From assembly GCF_024449095.1 (NCBI RefSeq), contig NZ_CP024627.1, positions 1,736,001-1,800,000 on the forward strand: a stretch of 64,000 bases of DNA. Reading direction: 5' to 3'. The number at the start of each line of letters is the position of its first letter. Position 1 is the stretch's first letter. The position numbers and the translations under genes are program-made. This stretch comes from Vibrio coralliilyticus. Its GTDB lineage: Bacteria > Pseudomonadota > Gammaproteobacteria > Enterobacterales > Vibrionaceae. The notes beneath the pieces are model-generated. The model saw only the letters and a list, made by a program, of their open reading frames with translations, was not told the DNA's origin and did no database searches. Shown here one piece after another: positions 27,017 to 38,227 of this stretch.

Positions 27017-30000
27017 AACAATTCCAACTCGTCCATTAGTGCTGCCATGGCGTCGAGTTCATCCTGTTCTTGTTCATTGTTTGCCTGATACTGAGACTGA
27101 AGTGCATCCGTTAGCGCCTGTAGCGTCCCAGCGGCAAAGAAGTCTTTTAATGAGATCGCTAAGTCGAGCTCTTTTTGTGCTTGAGCGACGATACGTGTAG
27201 CCAACAGAGAATGGCCTCCGAGCGCAAAGAAGTTATCGTCTAAGCCGACTTTTTCTGAGCCAAGGACTTGCTGCCATGTATTGGCAAACCAAATTTCCAA
27301 TTCACTCTCTGGGGCGCGATATTCCACCTTACTCCACTCTGGAGAAGGCAACGCTTTGCGATCACGCTTGCCATTTGGTGAAAGAGGCATTTCATCCAGT
27401 GCAACGTAGATGGCAGGAACCATGTAGTCGGGAAGGTGATCATTCAAGTGCGCTTTAGCAGCGGTTTCTTTTTCTGAATTCCACTCACCGCAAACCACGT
27501 AAGCGACAAGCTGCGTACCTGTTTGATGTTCATAAGCAATGACTGCCGATTCATCGACGTCATCGTATTGGTTGAGAACATTCTCAATTTCTTCCAGCTC
27601 AATACGAAGCCCACGAATTTTTACCTGATGATCTAATCGGCCCAGATATTCAAGTCTGCCATCTGGCATGCGGACCACTTGGTCACCGGTGCGGTACATA
27701 CGAGAACCGATGTTTCCATCTTGCTCGCACGCAAAAGGGTTTGGCACAAAGCGATCGGCGGTCAAATCCGGTCTGGATAGGTACTCACGCGCGAGGCCAT
27801 CCCCCGCAAGGTATAGCTCACCAGGCACACCGACTGGGACTGGATTCCAACAATCATCCAATACATGAAGCTGAGTGTTGCTAATCGCATGACCAATCGG
27901 GATGCGCTTACCGACAGGTAAATCACATTGCCAGTAAGTCACGTCAATAGCCGCTTCAGTCGGACCATAAAGGTTATGCAGCTGGCAACCTGGCGCGCCC
28001 GTCAACACTTTTTCAGCCAACTCAGCAGGTAAAGCTTCACCGCTACAAATAATGCGGCGCAGGCTGCTGCACTCTCCAATATCCGTTTCACTTTCAAAAG
28101 CATGAAGCATCGAAGGAACGAAATGGATCGTCGTTACGCCCTGCTCGCGAATGGTGTTATGCAATAACTCAGGTTGTCGGTGATGATCTGGCTCAGCAAT
28201 CGCTAGTCTTGCACCATACATAAGCGGCCAGAAGAACTCCCATACAGAGACATCAAAGCTAAACGGTGTTTTCTGGAGGACACAGTCACTGGCATCTAAC
28301 TGATACTCGTTCTGCATCCAAGCCAAACGGTTGTGCAGTGCCGACTGGGTATTTACCACGCCTTTTGGTAGTCCTGTAGAACCGGAAGTAAAGATGACAT
28401 ACAGCGACTGGTCAGCCTGCCAATTTACCACTGGAGCCTCAGTGCTCTGCTCGTTGACTTGCTGTAAGATCTCAGCCTGATTTAGCGCCACATACTGACA
28501 TTGAGGGTTTTCCGGCCATTGTGGCAAGGTCTCACTATCGGTCAGTAAAATGGATACGTCCGCAGACTCAAGAATGTAATTCAAACGTTCTGCTGGATAA
28601 CTTGGATCCAATGGCACATAAGCACCACCAGCACGAGTAATCGCATGTAAGCCAATCACTAGTTCAAACGAACGTGGTAAACCAAGGCCAACTCTGGTTT
28701 CTTCGCCCACACCTTGTTGACGTAGCCACTGAGCCAACTGATTCACTCTGCGGTCGAATTCAGCGTAAGTCATTGACTGCTGCCCCATGGACAAAGCAAT
28801 CGCCTCAGGGGTGCGCTGTGCTTGAGCTTCAACAGCGACTGGTGGAGGAAGCATTTCACCCCATGATTTCTTCGTCGCGTTGAATGCTTCAATTTGTTCA
28901 AACTCGTCAGAATCAACCAACTTGAGTTCAGACAGCATTGCGTTAGGATTCAATGCAACTTGTTCAAGCAGCTTGAGCCAGTGACCAAGTAACGCTTCGA
29001 CAAACGTTTGATCGAATACTGGTGCTGCATAGTTAACAAAACCACTCCATTCGCCGTCATCATAGGCCTGAACATCTAAGCTCAACTCTAACTGAGCCGC
29101 GACCACGCCCGGATCAAACGCTTCTGCTTGTAATCCTCCCCATTCAGCGAGAATTGAGCGCTCAATACGTTGGAAGTTGAAACTCGTCTGGTACAACGGA
29201 TGGTGCTGCAAATTACCCGTCACACCAAGTGACTCTACCAATACCTCAAATGGCACATCCTGATGCGTCAACGCCTGCTCAGTAAAACGTTTTGTGTCTT
29301 GGAGCAGATTGTCGTAACTCATTGCCGCGTCTAACTGCGCAGGGATCACCAAGTTGTTAATGAAGCAGCCTTGCATCTGCTGAGTGTCTGGCTGTGTTCT
29401 GCCTGCGACAGGGATACCAACTCGAATTTCATCACGCCCAGAATACTTGTGAAGCAATAAGTGCCACAGGCTTAACATAACGTTAAACGGAGTCGTTGCG
29501 CTTTGTGCAGCAAGAGTCTCAATCGCTTTGACCTGCTGCTTGGTCAGAGTAAAGTGATGACGCTGACCGGTGGTTTCGAGCTGATCTCTCGCGACATCGC
29601 TATGGAGAACAAGCGGCTCAATATCTTTCGCTAACGCCGCTTTCCACCATGACAGTGATTCTTTGGCATTATCTGACTTTAACCACTCTTGCTGCCAGCT
29701 AGCGTAATCGGCGTAATCCAGCGCGACAGTCTCTACGCTTGACTCAAAGTGTCCAGAATGACTGTACGACGAATAAACCGCCGACAGCTCTCGCATTAGG
29801 TTTTGAATCGAAATGCCATCAGAGACGATGTGATGAACAACCAGAAGTAACTCAAATTCCTGTTCTGAATGCTTGATTAAGTATGCTCTCAATAATGAAG
29901 GCGATGACAAATCAAAGGTTTCACCGATCCAGTTAAGGCGCTGATCCTCTATGCTAGAGAACTCATCAGCTGAGTATTCTTCTAATGCAAATTGACTTAC

Positions 30001-33000
30001 ATCGTCATCAGAATGGATAGACTGCATCAGCTCGCCATCTACCTGCATGAAGCTGGTACGCAGAGCTTCATGGCGGCCTATCACAGTGCGCAACGACTGC
30101 TCTAGCCACTCTCTATTCACTGCGCCTTTTAACTTAAGTCCAAGCGGCATGTGATACGCAGAGCTTTCCGGCATCAGCTGTTGAACAAACCATAAACGCT
30201 TCTGTGAAGCGCTCACTGGCATGTATTCCATGCGCGGCACTGCTTTGATCGTGACTGCGGGTTCTTTGAGTGAAGTGCACTGAGTTGCCATCACATCTAG
30301 TCTTGGAGAATCAAAGACACTCTGAAGTAAAAGACGAATCTGGTGTTTTTGCTGCAAACGTCCAACGAGCTGTGTAGCGAGCAATGACTGACCACCCAGA
30401 GCGAAGAAATCATCATGACGACTGACTTTCTCCAGTCCAAACAGGGCTTGCCATTCTTGTGCAAGAAGCTGCTCAATCTCACCTTCTGGCGCTTCATAGG
30501 CTTTGTGCTGAACATGGTTATCAGGCTGCGGCAGTTTTTTCTTGTCGACTTTACTTGCTGGCGTCAACGGCATTGACTCCATGACTACAAGCTGTGAAGG
30601 CACCATATAGTCAGGCAGTACTTTCGCCATTTGAGCGAGAATATCATCGCTGTTTATTAGGTCAGCCTGACCTTCTATGTAACCGACCAAGTACTTTCCA
30701 GCTGAACCTTCAAAGGCGGTAACAGCACTCAATTTACTGCCACTGATACTCTGTAATCGTGACTCGATTTCACCTAATTCGACACGGAAGCCTCGAATTT
30801 TTATTTGGTCATCTGCCCGACCCAGATACTCCATTACGCCATCTTCGCGCCAGCGAACTAAGTCGCCAGTGCGATACATACGCTCTCCATTATTCGCAAA
30901 TGGGTCTGGAACAAAACGCTCGGCTGTTAAGTCTGGACGATCAAGATAGCCGCGAGCTAAGCCAACTTCTTCACCAATGTACAATTCGCCACTGACACCA
31001 GACGGAACCGGACGAAGGTCGCTGTCCAATACATACAGACTACGTGCACCGACAGCAGTACCGATAGGGGCATAAGCACTTTCTAGCGATGTTTCAGGAT
31101 AAGCCTGCCAGATCATTGGCGTCACGACTGTTTCCGTCGGGCCGTATCCGTTGATAATGCGCTTCGGATTCAGTACCTGCTGAAGCTTGAAATAGGTCTC
31201 TCGTGTAAAGGCTTCACCACCCAGAGTCCAAGAACGTACGGCTAATGTTGGCTGTTCAACCTCAATCCACTCTAGCAGTGGTCCAACATAGCTTGGCGGG
31301 AAGCACGCGATGGTCACGGCTTCACGCTCAAGCACTTCACATGTCTCTTGTGCACTCCAAAGCTGCTGGTCTCGAATCACCAGCTTTGAACCAAAGGCCA
31401 GAGGCACAGTCCATCTCTCTACTGCACCATCAAAACTGATTGAAGCAAAGTGCAGCTCGATGTCTTTTGGTGTCATGCCATATCGTTGGCCAATAGTTTG
31501 AACGTGCATACTCAGACCTGAATGAGAAACACACACACCTTTAGGTTTACCCGTTGAGCCGGAGGTATAGATCACATACGCCAGCTGCTCTTCTAAAATT
31601 TCAGGACGATTTAAAAGAGGTTGCTGAAGGTCGATTTCAGAATACGCAATGATATTATCTGGCTGACAAATCTCACGTGCCAATTGTTGCGAACTATCGT
31701 CTGAAATTAACCACTGTGCATCGCTATCTTCAACCATGTAGGCCAGTCGGTCTTGAGGGTATGAAGGATCTAAAGGTAGGAATGCAGCTCCGGCTTTCAA
31801 GACACCGATCATTGCCACCAGCATGTCTGCGCCACGAGCAAACATCACACCAACCCGCTGGTCTCGTTGAATGCCGCGTGCGATTAGCTCAGCGGCCACA
31901 CCATCACTGAAGTCATCTAGCTGTTGGTATGACAAAGCAAGCCGCTCCGAGCCATTATTTGATAAGGCCGTTCCCCCAAGAGGATTCGCCACAAGAGCTT
32001 CACTATCTGGTTGAGCAAGCACCTGCTCTTTTAACAGTTCAGTGAAAGGTTTGTAAGTCCAAGGTTCAGACGCTTTTACATGACCAGACAAGCGAGACTG
32101 TTGCTCGGTGTCCAATACATCAATATCACTCAGGTTATGAGTCAGCTTATCGACAAGCTGCTCAAGATAATGAGACGTCGTTGCTGACAACGCATCAATA
32201 TCTGACTGTGAGAATTTCGCTGAGTCGTACGCAAAAACAATACGTAATGATTCACCTGGCAATACCGCCAGCGTTAGCGGGTAATGCGTAAACTCATAAC
32301 TGTCAGGCTCGCCAATTTTAAGGCCAGTTTCACTAAACAGGCTCTCATCCAATGGGTAGTTTTCAAACACCACCAACGAATCAAACAGATTCTCACCAGC
32401 CAGTGGAGATTGTGCCTGTACCTCTGACAGGGAGACATGGCTGAATTCACGCTGCGCGCTCGCCTGCTCTTGTATATCGGCAAGCCATTCACCGGTTTTC
32501 GCCTGCCAGTCGACCATCGATGTAACAGGCAAGGTATTAATAAAGAGCCCAACCATGGCTTCACTGTTTGCCAGTGACGATGGTCGGCCCGCAACCGTAT
32601 TGCCAAAAACAGGCTGAGACTGACCCGTGTAACGTTGAAGCGTCAGTAGCCATGCGCCCTGAATGAGAGTGTTTAGCGTGATACCAGATGACTTCAGTTG
32701 AGACTGCCAACCACTTAGTACCTCAGCACTGAAGTCCACGTTGTGGCGCACATGCCCTAGTTTATCTGTGTTCGAACCGTATTGTTCCACCAACATTGTT
32801 GGCGCTTCAACACCATTCAGATAACCACGCCAGTACTCTTGAGCACTTTCTGGTTCTTGCTGTACAACCCATTCTAAATAGTCAGCAAAATCATGACTGA
32901 CGACAGGCAGGCTCATGTTTTGATAGTGGGCAAACAGTTCGCTGAGCAAAACACCGGTGCTCCAACCATCCATCAGAATGTGGTGAATCGTGAAGATACA

Positions 33001-36000
33001 AGCGATCTCATTGTCGCCCGTTGTCACTAGATCTACTCGCCACAAAGGTTTTGGCTGCTGTGCGCTCGCATCTTGTTCCAGTTCGAAACCTTGTTCAATG
33101 AGTGAACGTTTATAGGACTCCAGTTCAAAGCCTTCTTCCTCTCGCCCATCAAAGACTCTGCTCGTGATAGGAAGGTCATCCCATACATACAGATGCGCCT
33201 GACCTTCGACTTGATGCAGCGTACTACGTAGAATCGAATGACGCTTCATCAAGGCTTTCCAACCCTCTTCTAACTGGCCAGCATCAGCGCCAGATATTGG
33301 TAAGGTAATTTGGTTGACGTAGGTGCTTGTGTCTTGCGATAGCTGAGCGTGGAAGTACAAACCTTGCTGTAGCGTAGACAGTGGTAGAATTTGATTCGGA
33401 AGTTGATGAGCGTTACCACTTACATGGCTTAGCGCAGCAAGACTCAGATGAGTATTTGGCGCATCAGCTTGTGTCAAAACGGCTGAGTTAGACGTGCAAT
33501 GTTCTGTCATCACTTTGATTGCCGACTCTAAGTGACGAACATACGTATCACACTCAGATTCCGACAAAGCAGAAAGTGAAAACTCCAATTCGACATCAAA
33601 GCCATCATCAGTTTCGCTGATATTCAATACAATTGCGGCATCCGCTTTGGCATTTTCTGGTCGCCATAAGCCAAACTCACCCAGTTCAGCCCCTTTAACA
33701 TCAGCCTGCGCCGCTCGGCCTAGGAAGTTAAATAGCACATCAACATTGTCTTGATACTGCCATTGCTGCTGAACAACACCCGCGGAATAACTCAAACCAC
33801 CATCTGTGATTGCATGTGAGCCATCTTTTACACTCGCTAACAGTCCACTAATGCTGTCACTTAACACAACTTTTTGCGGGAACAGTGCGGTATGCCAGTT
33901 AACACTGCGTGAAAGATCTAATCCGAACGACTCACTGAATCGACCATGGCTTTCGCGATGAATGACAATCTCGTTTGCAGAGGTTATTTGTTTTACTGCA
34001 AGCGCAGACAATGCCATCAAAGTCTGCTCCTTGCTCATTCTGGCAAAGGCTTGAGTCGATGTAAGCAGTGGTTCGGCGAGTTCTTTGGTTATATGGTAAC
34101 TGCGCTTATGAATTCCATTACTTTCTTTATCAGTACTTCCATGGAAAGCTGGCTCAGCTCGCTGAGCATTCCAGAATTCGGACTGTTTATGACTGATATG
34201 TAGATTCTCTAATGCCTCATACCAATCAGCCTGATTGTGAGTTTTAGAGGCAAACGCATAAGAGTCAACACCCATTTCTTGCTGGTAACTTCCCAGCAAA
34301 TCTTGAATTAGCACAGGCCAAGAAAGCGCATCAATGACAAGGTGGTGAACGGCAACCAGCATTTCGCCCGTCTCAGTATTCAGGCCAACGGACAATTGCT
34401 TACCAACAGACGGGTTAATCGCACTCTGCACAGCATCGATGTCTATCTGCTCGGCATAAAGGTGGAATGCAAAATCTGCGGTAGTCACATATTCAGCTAG
34501 ATACTCTGCTGCATTAGGTGTTGTGGTATTAGGAGCCTCGAAAGAAAGGCGCAAACTATCATGATGTTGCACCACTTGCTTGAGTGCTAGAACAATCGCG
34601 TCTGCATTAACCGGAGCTGGCAAGTTGAGTTTTGCGTACTGGTTACACAGTTCTAGCTGGCCATTCTTATCTAGATAGTTCTCAGTGAATCGCTTCTGCA
34701 TTGGCAGCAAGGATACTTTGCCATTCAGCTCACCTTGTTCAGCTGGTTTGATTTGGCTATCGAGAACACATAACGCCATTTCACCAAGCACAGGGTGGTC
34801 AAACACTTGCTTTGGTGTCAGCAACAAACCTCGTTGACGAAGCTTACCTACCATTTGTAGCGCAGTAATTGAATCTCCACCAAGTGCAAAGAAATGGCTG
34901 TCAGAGCCAATAGACTCTACTTTTAGGAGCTCGCGCCATATTTCAGCCAGCTGATGTTGAATGCCCCCTTCCAGCGGTGCTCCCACTTTCTGTTCTTCAT
35001 CCCAATCCGGTACGGCAAGTTGCTTGCGATCCACCTTACCAGCAGGTGTCAGAGGGAGTGTCTGGCTAACAATGATACGTGACGGCACCATATAATCTGG
35101 CAACTGGGTGGCTAACTCTATACGCCATTGAGATTCAGATTTTTGCTCTGTTTCACTCAATTGAACATAACCGACTAGGCGCTTTCCTGTCGGCGACTGG
35201 TGTGCGACAACCGCACAAAACTCAGCATTAGCAAGCGTCTGTAGGCGAGATTCAATCTCTCCGAGCTCAATACGGAAGCCACGAATTTTAACTTGTTGAT
35301 CGGCACGGCCAAGGTATTCAACAACACCATCTTGTCTAAATCGAACCAAATCACCAGTGCGATACATACGCTCGCCGTTAGCGGCAAATGGATCCGGAAT
35401 AAAACGTTCAGCAGTCAAGTCAGGTCGTTTCAAGTAACCACGAGCAAGGCCCGACTCCATACCAATGTACAGTTCTCCAATCGTTCCAAATGGTACCTGC
35501 TTAAGGTTCTCGTCCAGCACATACAACTTACGGTCACCTACAGGCTGACCAATCGGCGCGTACGAGCTTTCCAGTTTATCTTCTGGATAAGCACGCCAGA
35601 TCATCGGAGTAACGACCGTTTCTGTCGGGCCGTAACCATTGACGATGCGAGGTGGATTGACCACCCGTTGAATTCGTTCAAACGTATCTCGGGTAAATGC
35701 CTCACCACCCAGTGTCAATGAGCGCAAAGACAGGTCTGACAGAGTTTGTTCAACCCAATCTAGCCAAGGTCCTGCATAACTTGGCGGGAAACAAGCGATG
35801 GTGACTTTCTCGTCTACCAATACTTGAGTCGTTTTTTCTGGTGTCCACAACTGTTGGTCACGAATGATAAGTGTTGAGCCAAACGCCAGTGGCACAGTCC
35901 AACGTTCCACTGCACCATCAAAACTGATAGAAGCAAAATGCAGCTCTGTATCTTCAGGCGTCATGCCATACTGCTCGCCAATCGTCTGGACATGCATTGT

Positions 36001-37893
36001 CAGTCCGCGATGACTGACTGCCACGCCTTTAGGCTTACCTGTTGAGCCAGAGGTGTAAATCAAATACGCCAGCTGGTCTAGGTGGATATCTTGATATGAA
36101 CACTCAACAGGCTCACATACTGCAACCTCAGTTGCTAACAAAGATTCAATAGCAGTGCACTCTTGAGCACTTTCAGATCGGATGAAAAGGTCTTGAGCCT
36201 TCGCCATCAAGTGTTGCTGAGTCAGTAACTGCTGAGTTTCGCTGTCTTCAAGCATAAAGCTGATGCGTTCAGCAGGGTAATCCGGATCAATTGGCAGGAA
36301 TGCGCAGCCTGCTTTGATGATGCCTAGCATGGCAACCAGCATATCGGTGCCACGCTCCATCATCACACCGACAACACTTTCTGATTGAGCCTTTCTTTGA
36401 CGCAATGAGTGTGCGACTACATTCGATTGAGCATCTAACTCAGCGTAAGTCAGCGTTTTATCGCCATGTTTTAAGGCAACTTTTTCAGGACGCTGTTTTG
36501 CTTGCTCATCCACCAGCGCCATAAAGGTCACTGGATTCCATGTTTGTTGTACCGCTGAGTGCGCTTCCAAGGCCACTGTATCTGACGTAGAAAGCGCGTT
36601 AGTCTGTGCTAGAGACTGTTGAGGAGATTGGCAGATCTGATTCAGAATGTTTTTGTACGTGCTTAAAATGCTGTCAATTTGAGCTTGAGTGAACTTCTCT
36701 TGTGCATAAACAAGTCGCAGCGATAGCTGCTCTCCTGCAATCGCATCAAGGACAAGTTCAAAGGGTGTTTCGGTCACCGGGAATTCTTCAAAAAAACCTT
36801 TAATTGTGTTGCCATCCTCGCCCGTGCTTTTCACAGCGAGCTTATGCCCGTGACTACGATAATTGAATGCAACAGTAGGAAGCGGCGTCTGACCTAAAAG
36901 CTTCTCTATAGGTAAATGAGAGAACTTCAATGAGTCGCGCAGATTGCTTTTCACCTGCTGCACAACTTCTCTCAAGTTCAACTCTGGATTTGCCTGTACA
37001 CCCAAGACCACATTATTAACGTAAAAACCGATATTCCTTCTATTCGCAGAGTCTCGATTCAATGCTGGTACGGTGATCGACGGATGAGAATTGTTGGCAT
37101 ATGAAGATAGAGTTAACAGCAATGCACAAGACAACACCTCAAATTTGGTCACACCAAAATGTTTGGCAGTCTGTTCGACCAAGATTGATTCATCAATGCC
37201 CAATGACTCTTCTATATGCCCGGCGGTATAAGCGCTCTGCTCCTGAGTCGTCTTGCCTTGAAGAATACAGGGCTCCTCGCCCACTAACTTCAGAGCTTCC
37301 CAGTCCGCCTTCTCTTTTACAGGATCGAAGTCATTTTGACTTTCAGAAAAATCAAAGTAACTGACCCCTTTTGGGCTTTTGGGTGGCTTTCCTGATACAA
37401 ATTGAACAATGGAGCTTACAAACAACTGTAATGACCAAGCATCGGTAATTAAATGATGCGCAGCAATGCTCAAAGCAAATTTATCTTCAGCTAGCTGGTA
37501 TAGGTGGAATCTACACAGTAGCTCATTTCCTAAGTCATACGTCTGGTAAGTCTTAGCTTTGGCTTCTCGCTTTACAATGTCAGCAGCGTCAGCTTCATCG
37601 GTCAAATCGACAAAAGCCACTGGGACTCGGTCATAATGCGCAGACTGCTGAGGTTGTCCATCCCTTTGTTCGATCTTAATACGAAAGACTGGGTGCATTT
37701 CTAATATTTTAGAAAGTGCGCCTAGGACTTTTTCTTTAGTGATCCCCTCACCCGATAACCATGCAACACCGCCTAAGTTATACGCAATACTTTCTGGCAT
37801 GAGTTGATGGAACAACCATAGACGTTGCTGAGAATGAGAAAGTGGACTCCAACCACCATTGGCCGGAGTCATCGTGATATCATCCACTGACAT
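27013..37893 (-). CDS. Nonribosomal peptide synthetase, modules 1-3: C-A-T-E-C-A-T-C-A-T
   Basis: 3626 aa. Domains by approximate residue: starter C (15-430; HHLITDA near 149), A1 (470-960), T1 (GGDSI near 1003), E1 (1050-1490; HHLVIDALSW), C2 (1500-1950; HHILMDGW near 1639), A2 (1970-2450), T2 (GGQSL near 2500), C3 (2550-2990; HHIVSDGI near 2688), A3 (3020-3510), T3 (GGHSL near 3560). A1 and A2 pockets read D-G-E-C-T-G-G-V-T by eye (hydroxyornithine-type). A3 reads D-V-W-H-I-S-L-I-D, a classic serine code. An N-terminal C domain with no preceding module is typical of fatty-acylated siderophores. With the second NRPS the predicted order is acyl-D-AcOHOrn-L-AcOHOrn-L-Ser-D-AcOHOrn, an amphibactin-type head. 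It follows mbtH and the exporter in one operon. Confidence 0.94.
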   Translation of the reverse strand: MSVDDITMTPANGGWSPLSHSQQRLWLFHQLMPESIAYNLGGVAWLSGEGITKEKVLGALSKILEMHPVFRIKIEQRDGQPQQSAHYDRVPVAFVDLTDEADAADIVKREAKAKTYQTYDLGNELLCRFHLYQLAEDKFALSIAAHHLITDAWSLQLFVSSIVQFVSGKPPKSPKGVSYFDFSESQNDFDPVKEKADWEALKLVGEEPCILQGKTTQEQSAYTAGHIEESLGIDESILVEQTAKHFGVTKFEVLSCALLLTLSSYANNSHPSITVPALNRDSANRRNIGFYVNNVVLGVQANPELNLREVVQQVKSNLRDSLKFSHLPIEKLLGQTPLPTVAFNYRSHGHKLAVKSTGEDGNTIKGFFEEFPVTETPFELVLDAIAGEQLSLRLVYAQEKFTQAQIDSILSTYKNILNQICQSPQQSLAQTNALSTSDTVALEAHSAVQQTWNPVTFMALVDEQAKQRPEKVALKHGDKTLTYAELDAQSNVVAHSLRQRKAQSESVVGVMMERGTDMLVAMLGIIKAGCAFLPIDPDYPAERISFMLEDSETQQLLTQQHLMAKAQDLFIRSESAQECTAIESLLATEVAVCEPVECSYQDIHLDQLAYLIYTSGSTGKPKGVAVSHRGLTMHVQTIGEQYGMTPEDTELHFASISFDGAVERWTVPLAFGSTLIIRDQQLWTPEKTTQVLVDEKVTIACFPPSYAGPWLDWVEQTLSDLSLRSLTLGGEAFTRDTFERIQRVVNPPRIVNGYGPTETVVTPMIWRAYPEDKLESSYAPIGQPVGDRKLYVLDENLKQVPFGTIGELYIGMESGLARGYLKRPDLTAERFIPDPFAANGERMYRTGDLVRFRQDGVVEYLGRADQQVKIRGFRIELGEIESRLQTLANAEFCAVVAHQSPTGKRLVGYVQLSETEQKSESQWRIELATQLPDYMVPSRIIVSQTLPLTPAGKVDRKQLAVPDWDEEQKVGAPLEGGIQHQLAEIWRELLKVESIGSDSHFFALGGDSITALQMVGKLRQRGLLLTPKQVFDHPVLGEMALCVLDSQIKPAEQGELNGKVSLLPMQKRFTENYLDKNGQLELCNQYAKLNLPAPVNADAIVLALKQVVQHHDSLRLSFEAPNTTTPNAAEYLAEYVTTADFAFHLYAEQIDIDAVQSAINPSVGKQLSVGLNTETGEMLVAVHHLVIDALSWPVLIQDLLGSYQQEMGVDSYAFASKTHNQADWYEALENLHISHKQSEFWNAQRAEPAFHGSTDKESNGIHKRSYHITKELAEPLLTSTQAFARMSKEQTLMALSALAVKQITSANEIVIHRESHGRFSESFGLDLSRSVNWHTALFPQKVVLSDSISGLLASVKDGSHAITDGGLSYSAGVVQQQWQYQDNVDVLFNFLGRAAQADVKGAELGEFGLWRPENAKADAAIVLNISETDDGFDVELEFSLSALSESECDTYVRHLESAIKVMTEHCTSNSAVLTQADAPNTHLSLAALSHVSGNAHQLPNQILPLSTLQQGLYFHAQLSQDTSTYVNQITLPISGADAGQLEEGWKALMKRHSILRSTLHQVEGQAHLYVWDDLPITSRVFDGREEEGFELESYKRSLIEQGFELEQDASAQQPKPLWRVDLVTTGDNEIACIFTIHHILMDGWSTGVLLSELFAHYQNMSLPVVSHDFADYLEWVVQQEPESAQEYWRGYLNGVEAPTMLVEQYGSNTDKLGHVRHNVDFSAEVLSGWQSQLKSSGITLNTLIQGAWLLTLQRYTGQSQPVFGNTVAGRPSSLANSEAMVGLFINTLPVTSMVDWQAKTGEWLADIQEQASAQREFSHVSLSEVQAQSPLAGENLFDSLVVFENYPLDESLFSETGLKIGEPDSYEFTHYPLTLAVLPGESLRIVFAYDSAKFSQSDIDALSATTSHYLEQLVDKLTHNLSDIDVLDTEQQSRLSGHVKASEPWTYKPFTELLKEQVLAQPDSEALVANPLGGTALSNNGSERLALSYQQLDDFSDGVAAELIARGIQRDQRVGVMFARGADMLVAMIGVLKAGAAFLPLDPSYPQDRLAYMVEDSDAQWLISDDSSQQLAREICQPDNIIAYSEIDLQQPLLNRPEILEEQLAYVIYTSGSTGKPKGVCVSHSGLSMHVQTIGQRYGMTPKDIELHFASISFDGAVERWTVPLAFGSKLVIRDQQLWSAQETCEVLEREAVTIACFPPSYVGPLLEWIEVEQPTLAVRSWTLGGEAFTRETYFKLQQVLNPKRIINGYGPTETVVTPMIWQAYPETSLESAYAPIGTAVGARSLYVLDSDLRPVPSGVSGELYIGEEVGLARGYLDRPDLTAERFVPDPFANNGERMYRTGDLVRWREDGVMEYLGRADDQIKIRGFRVELGEIESRLQSISGSKLSAVTAFEGSAGKYLVGYIEGQADLINSDDILAQMAKVLPDYMVPSQLVVMESMPLTPASKVDKKKLPQPDNHVQHKAYEAPEGEIEQLLAQEWQALFGLEKVSRHDDFFALGGQSLLATQLVGRLQQKHQIRLLLQSVFDSPRLDVMATQCTSLKEPAVTIKAVPRMEYMPVSASQKRLWFVQQLMPESSAYHMPLGLKLKGAVNREWLEQSLRTVIGRHEALRTSFMQVDGELMQSIHSDDDVSQFALEEYSADEFSSIEDQRLNWIGETFDLSSPSLLRAYLIKHSEQEFELLLVVHHIVSDGISIQNLMRELSAVYSSYSHSGHFESSVETVALDYADYASWQQEWLKSDNAKESLSWWKAALAKDIEPLVLHSDVARDQLETTGQRHHFTLTKQQVKAIETLAAQSATTPFNVMLSLWHLLLHKYSGRDEIRVGIPVAGRTQPDTQQMQGCFINNLVIPAQLDAAMSYDNLLQDTKRFTEQALTHQDVPFEVLVESLGVTGNLQHHPLYQTSFNFQRIERSILAEWGGLQAEAFDPGVVAAQLELSLDVQAYDDGEWSGFVNYAAPVFDQTFVEALLGHWLKLLEQVALNPNAMLSELKLVDSDEFEQIEAFNATKKSWGEMLPPPVAVEAQAQRTPEAIALSMGQQSMTYAEFDRRVNQLAQWLRQQGVGEETRVGLGLPRSFELVIGLHAITRAGGAYVPLDPSYPAERLNYILESADVSILLTDSETLPQWPENPQCQYVALNQAEILQQVNEQSTEAPVVNWQADQSLYVIFTSGSTGLPKGVVNTQSALHNRLAWMQNEYQLDASDCVLQKTPFSFDVSVWEFFWPLMYGARLAIAEPDHHRQPELLHNTIREQGVTTIHFVPSMLHAFESETDIGECSSLRRIICSGEALPAELAEKVLTGAPGCQLHNLYGPTEAAIDVTYWQCDLPVGKRIPIGHAISNTQLHVLDDCWNPVPVGVPGELYLAGDGLAREYLSRPDLTADRFVPNPFACEQDGNIGSRMYRTGDQVVRMPDGRLEYLGRLDHQVKIRGLRIELEEIENVLNQYDDVDESAVIAYEHQTGTQLVAYVVCGEWNSEKETAAKAHLNDHLPDYMVPAIYVALDEMPLSPNGKRDRKALPSPEWSKVEYRAPESELEIWFANTWQQVLGSEKVGLDDNFFALGGHSLLATRIVAQAQKELDLAISLKDFFAAGTLQALTDALQSQYQANNEQEQDELDAMAALMDELELL

Positions 37894-37966
37894 ACATATA
37901 CCTAAAAACTGTTAAATGTCAGGTACCTAAACAGCAGGTACCAAAATTAAGCAAAAGCGAGTGATG

Positions 37967-38170
37967 TTACTCTGCTAAAGCTTCTCGCAGGCTTTTCGGA
38001 CGCATGTCAGTCCACACTTCATTTATGTGGGCAAGGCAAGTTTCTTTATTGCCAGTAACACCAACGGCTTTCCATCCATTTGGAATTGGATGATAAGTAG
38101 GCCAAATGCTGTACTGTTCTTGTGGGTTGATAACGACGGTAAATTCTGTGTTTGGGCTGTCAATACTCAT
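37967..38170 (-). CDS. MbtH-like NRPS chaperone
   Basis: 67 aa, the usual MbtH length. Conserved features are present: [38 protein letters not shown]. MbtH proteins bind adenylation domains and are needed for their folding or activity. GAGG lies 5 nt before the ATG. It sits between the exporter and the first NRPS gene, in the same direction, as is common in siderophore clusters. Confidence 0.95.
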   Translation of the reverse strand: MSIDSPNTEFTVVINPQEQYSIWPTYHPIPNGWKAVGVTGNKETCLAHINEVWTDMRPKSLREALAE

Positions 38171-38227
38171 AATATCCTCAACTAGATCGTTGTTGTTATT
38201 GTTTTGATTTTCTGGATTGTTGTTTCG

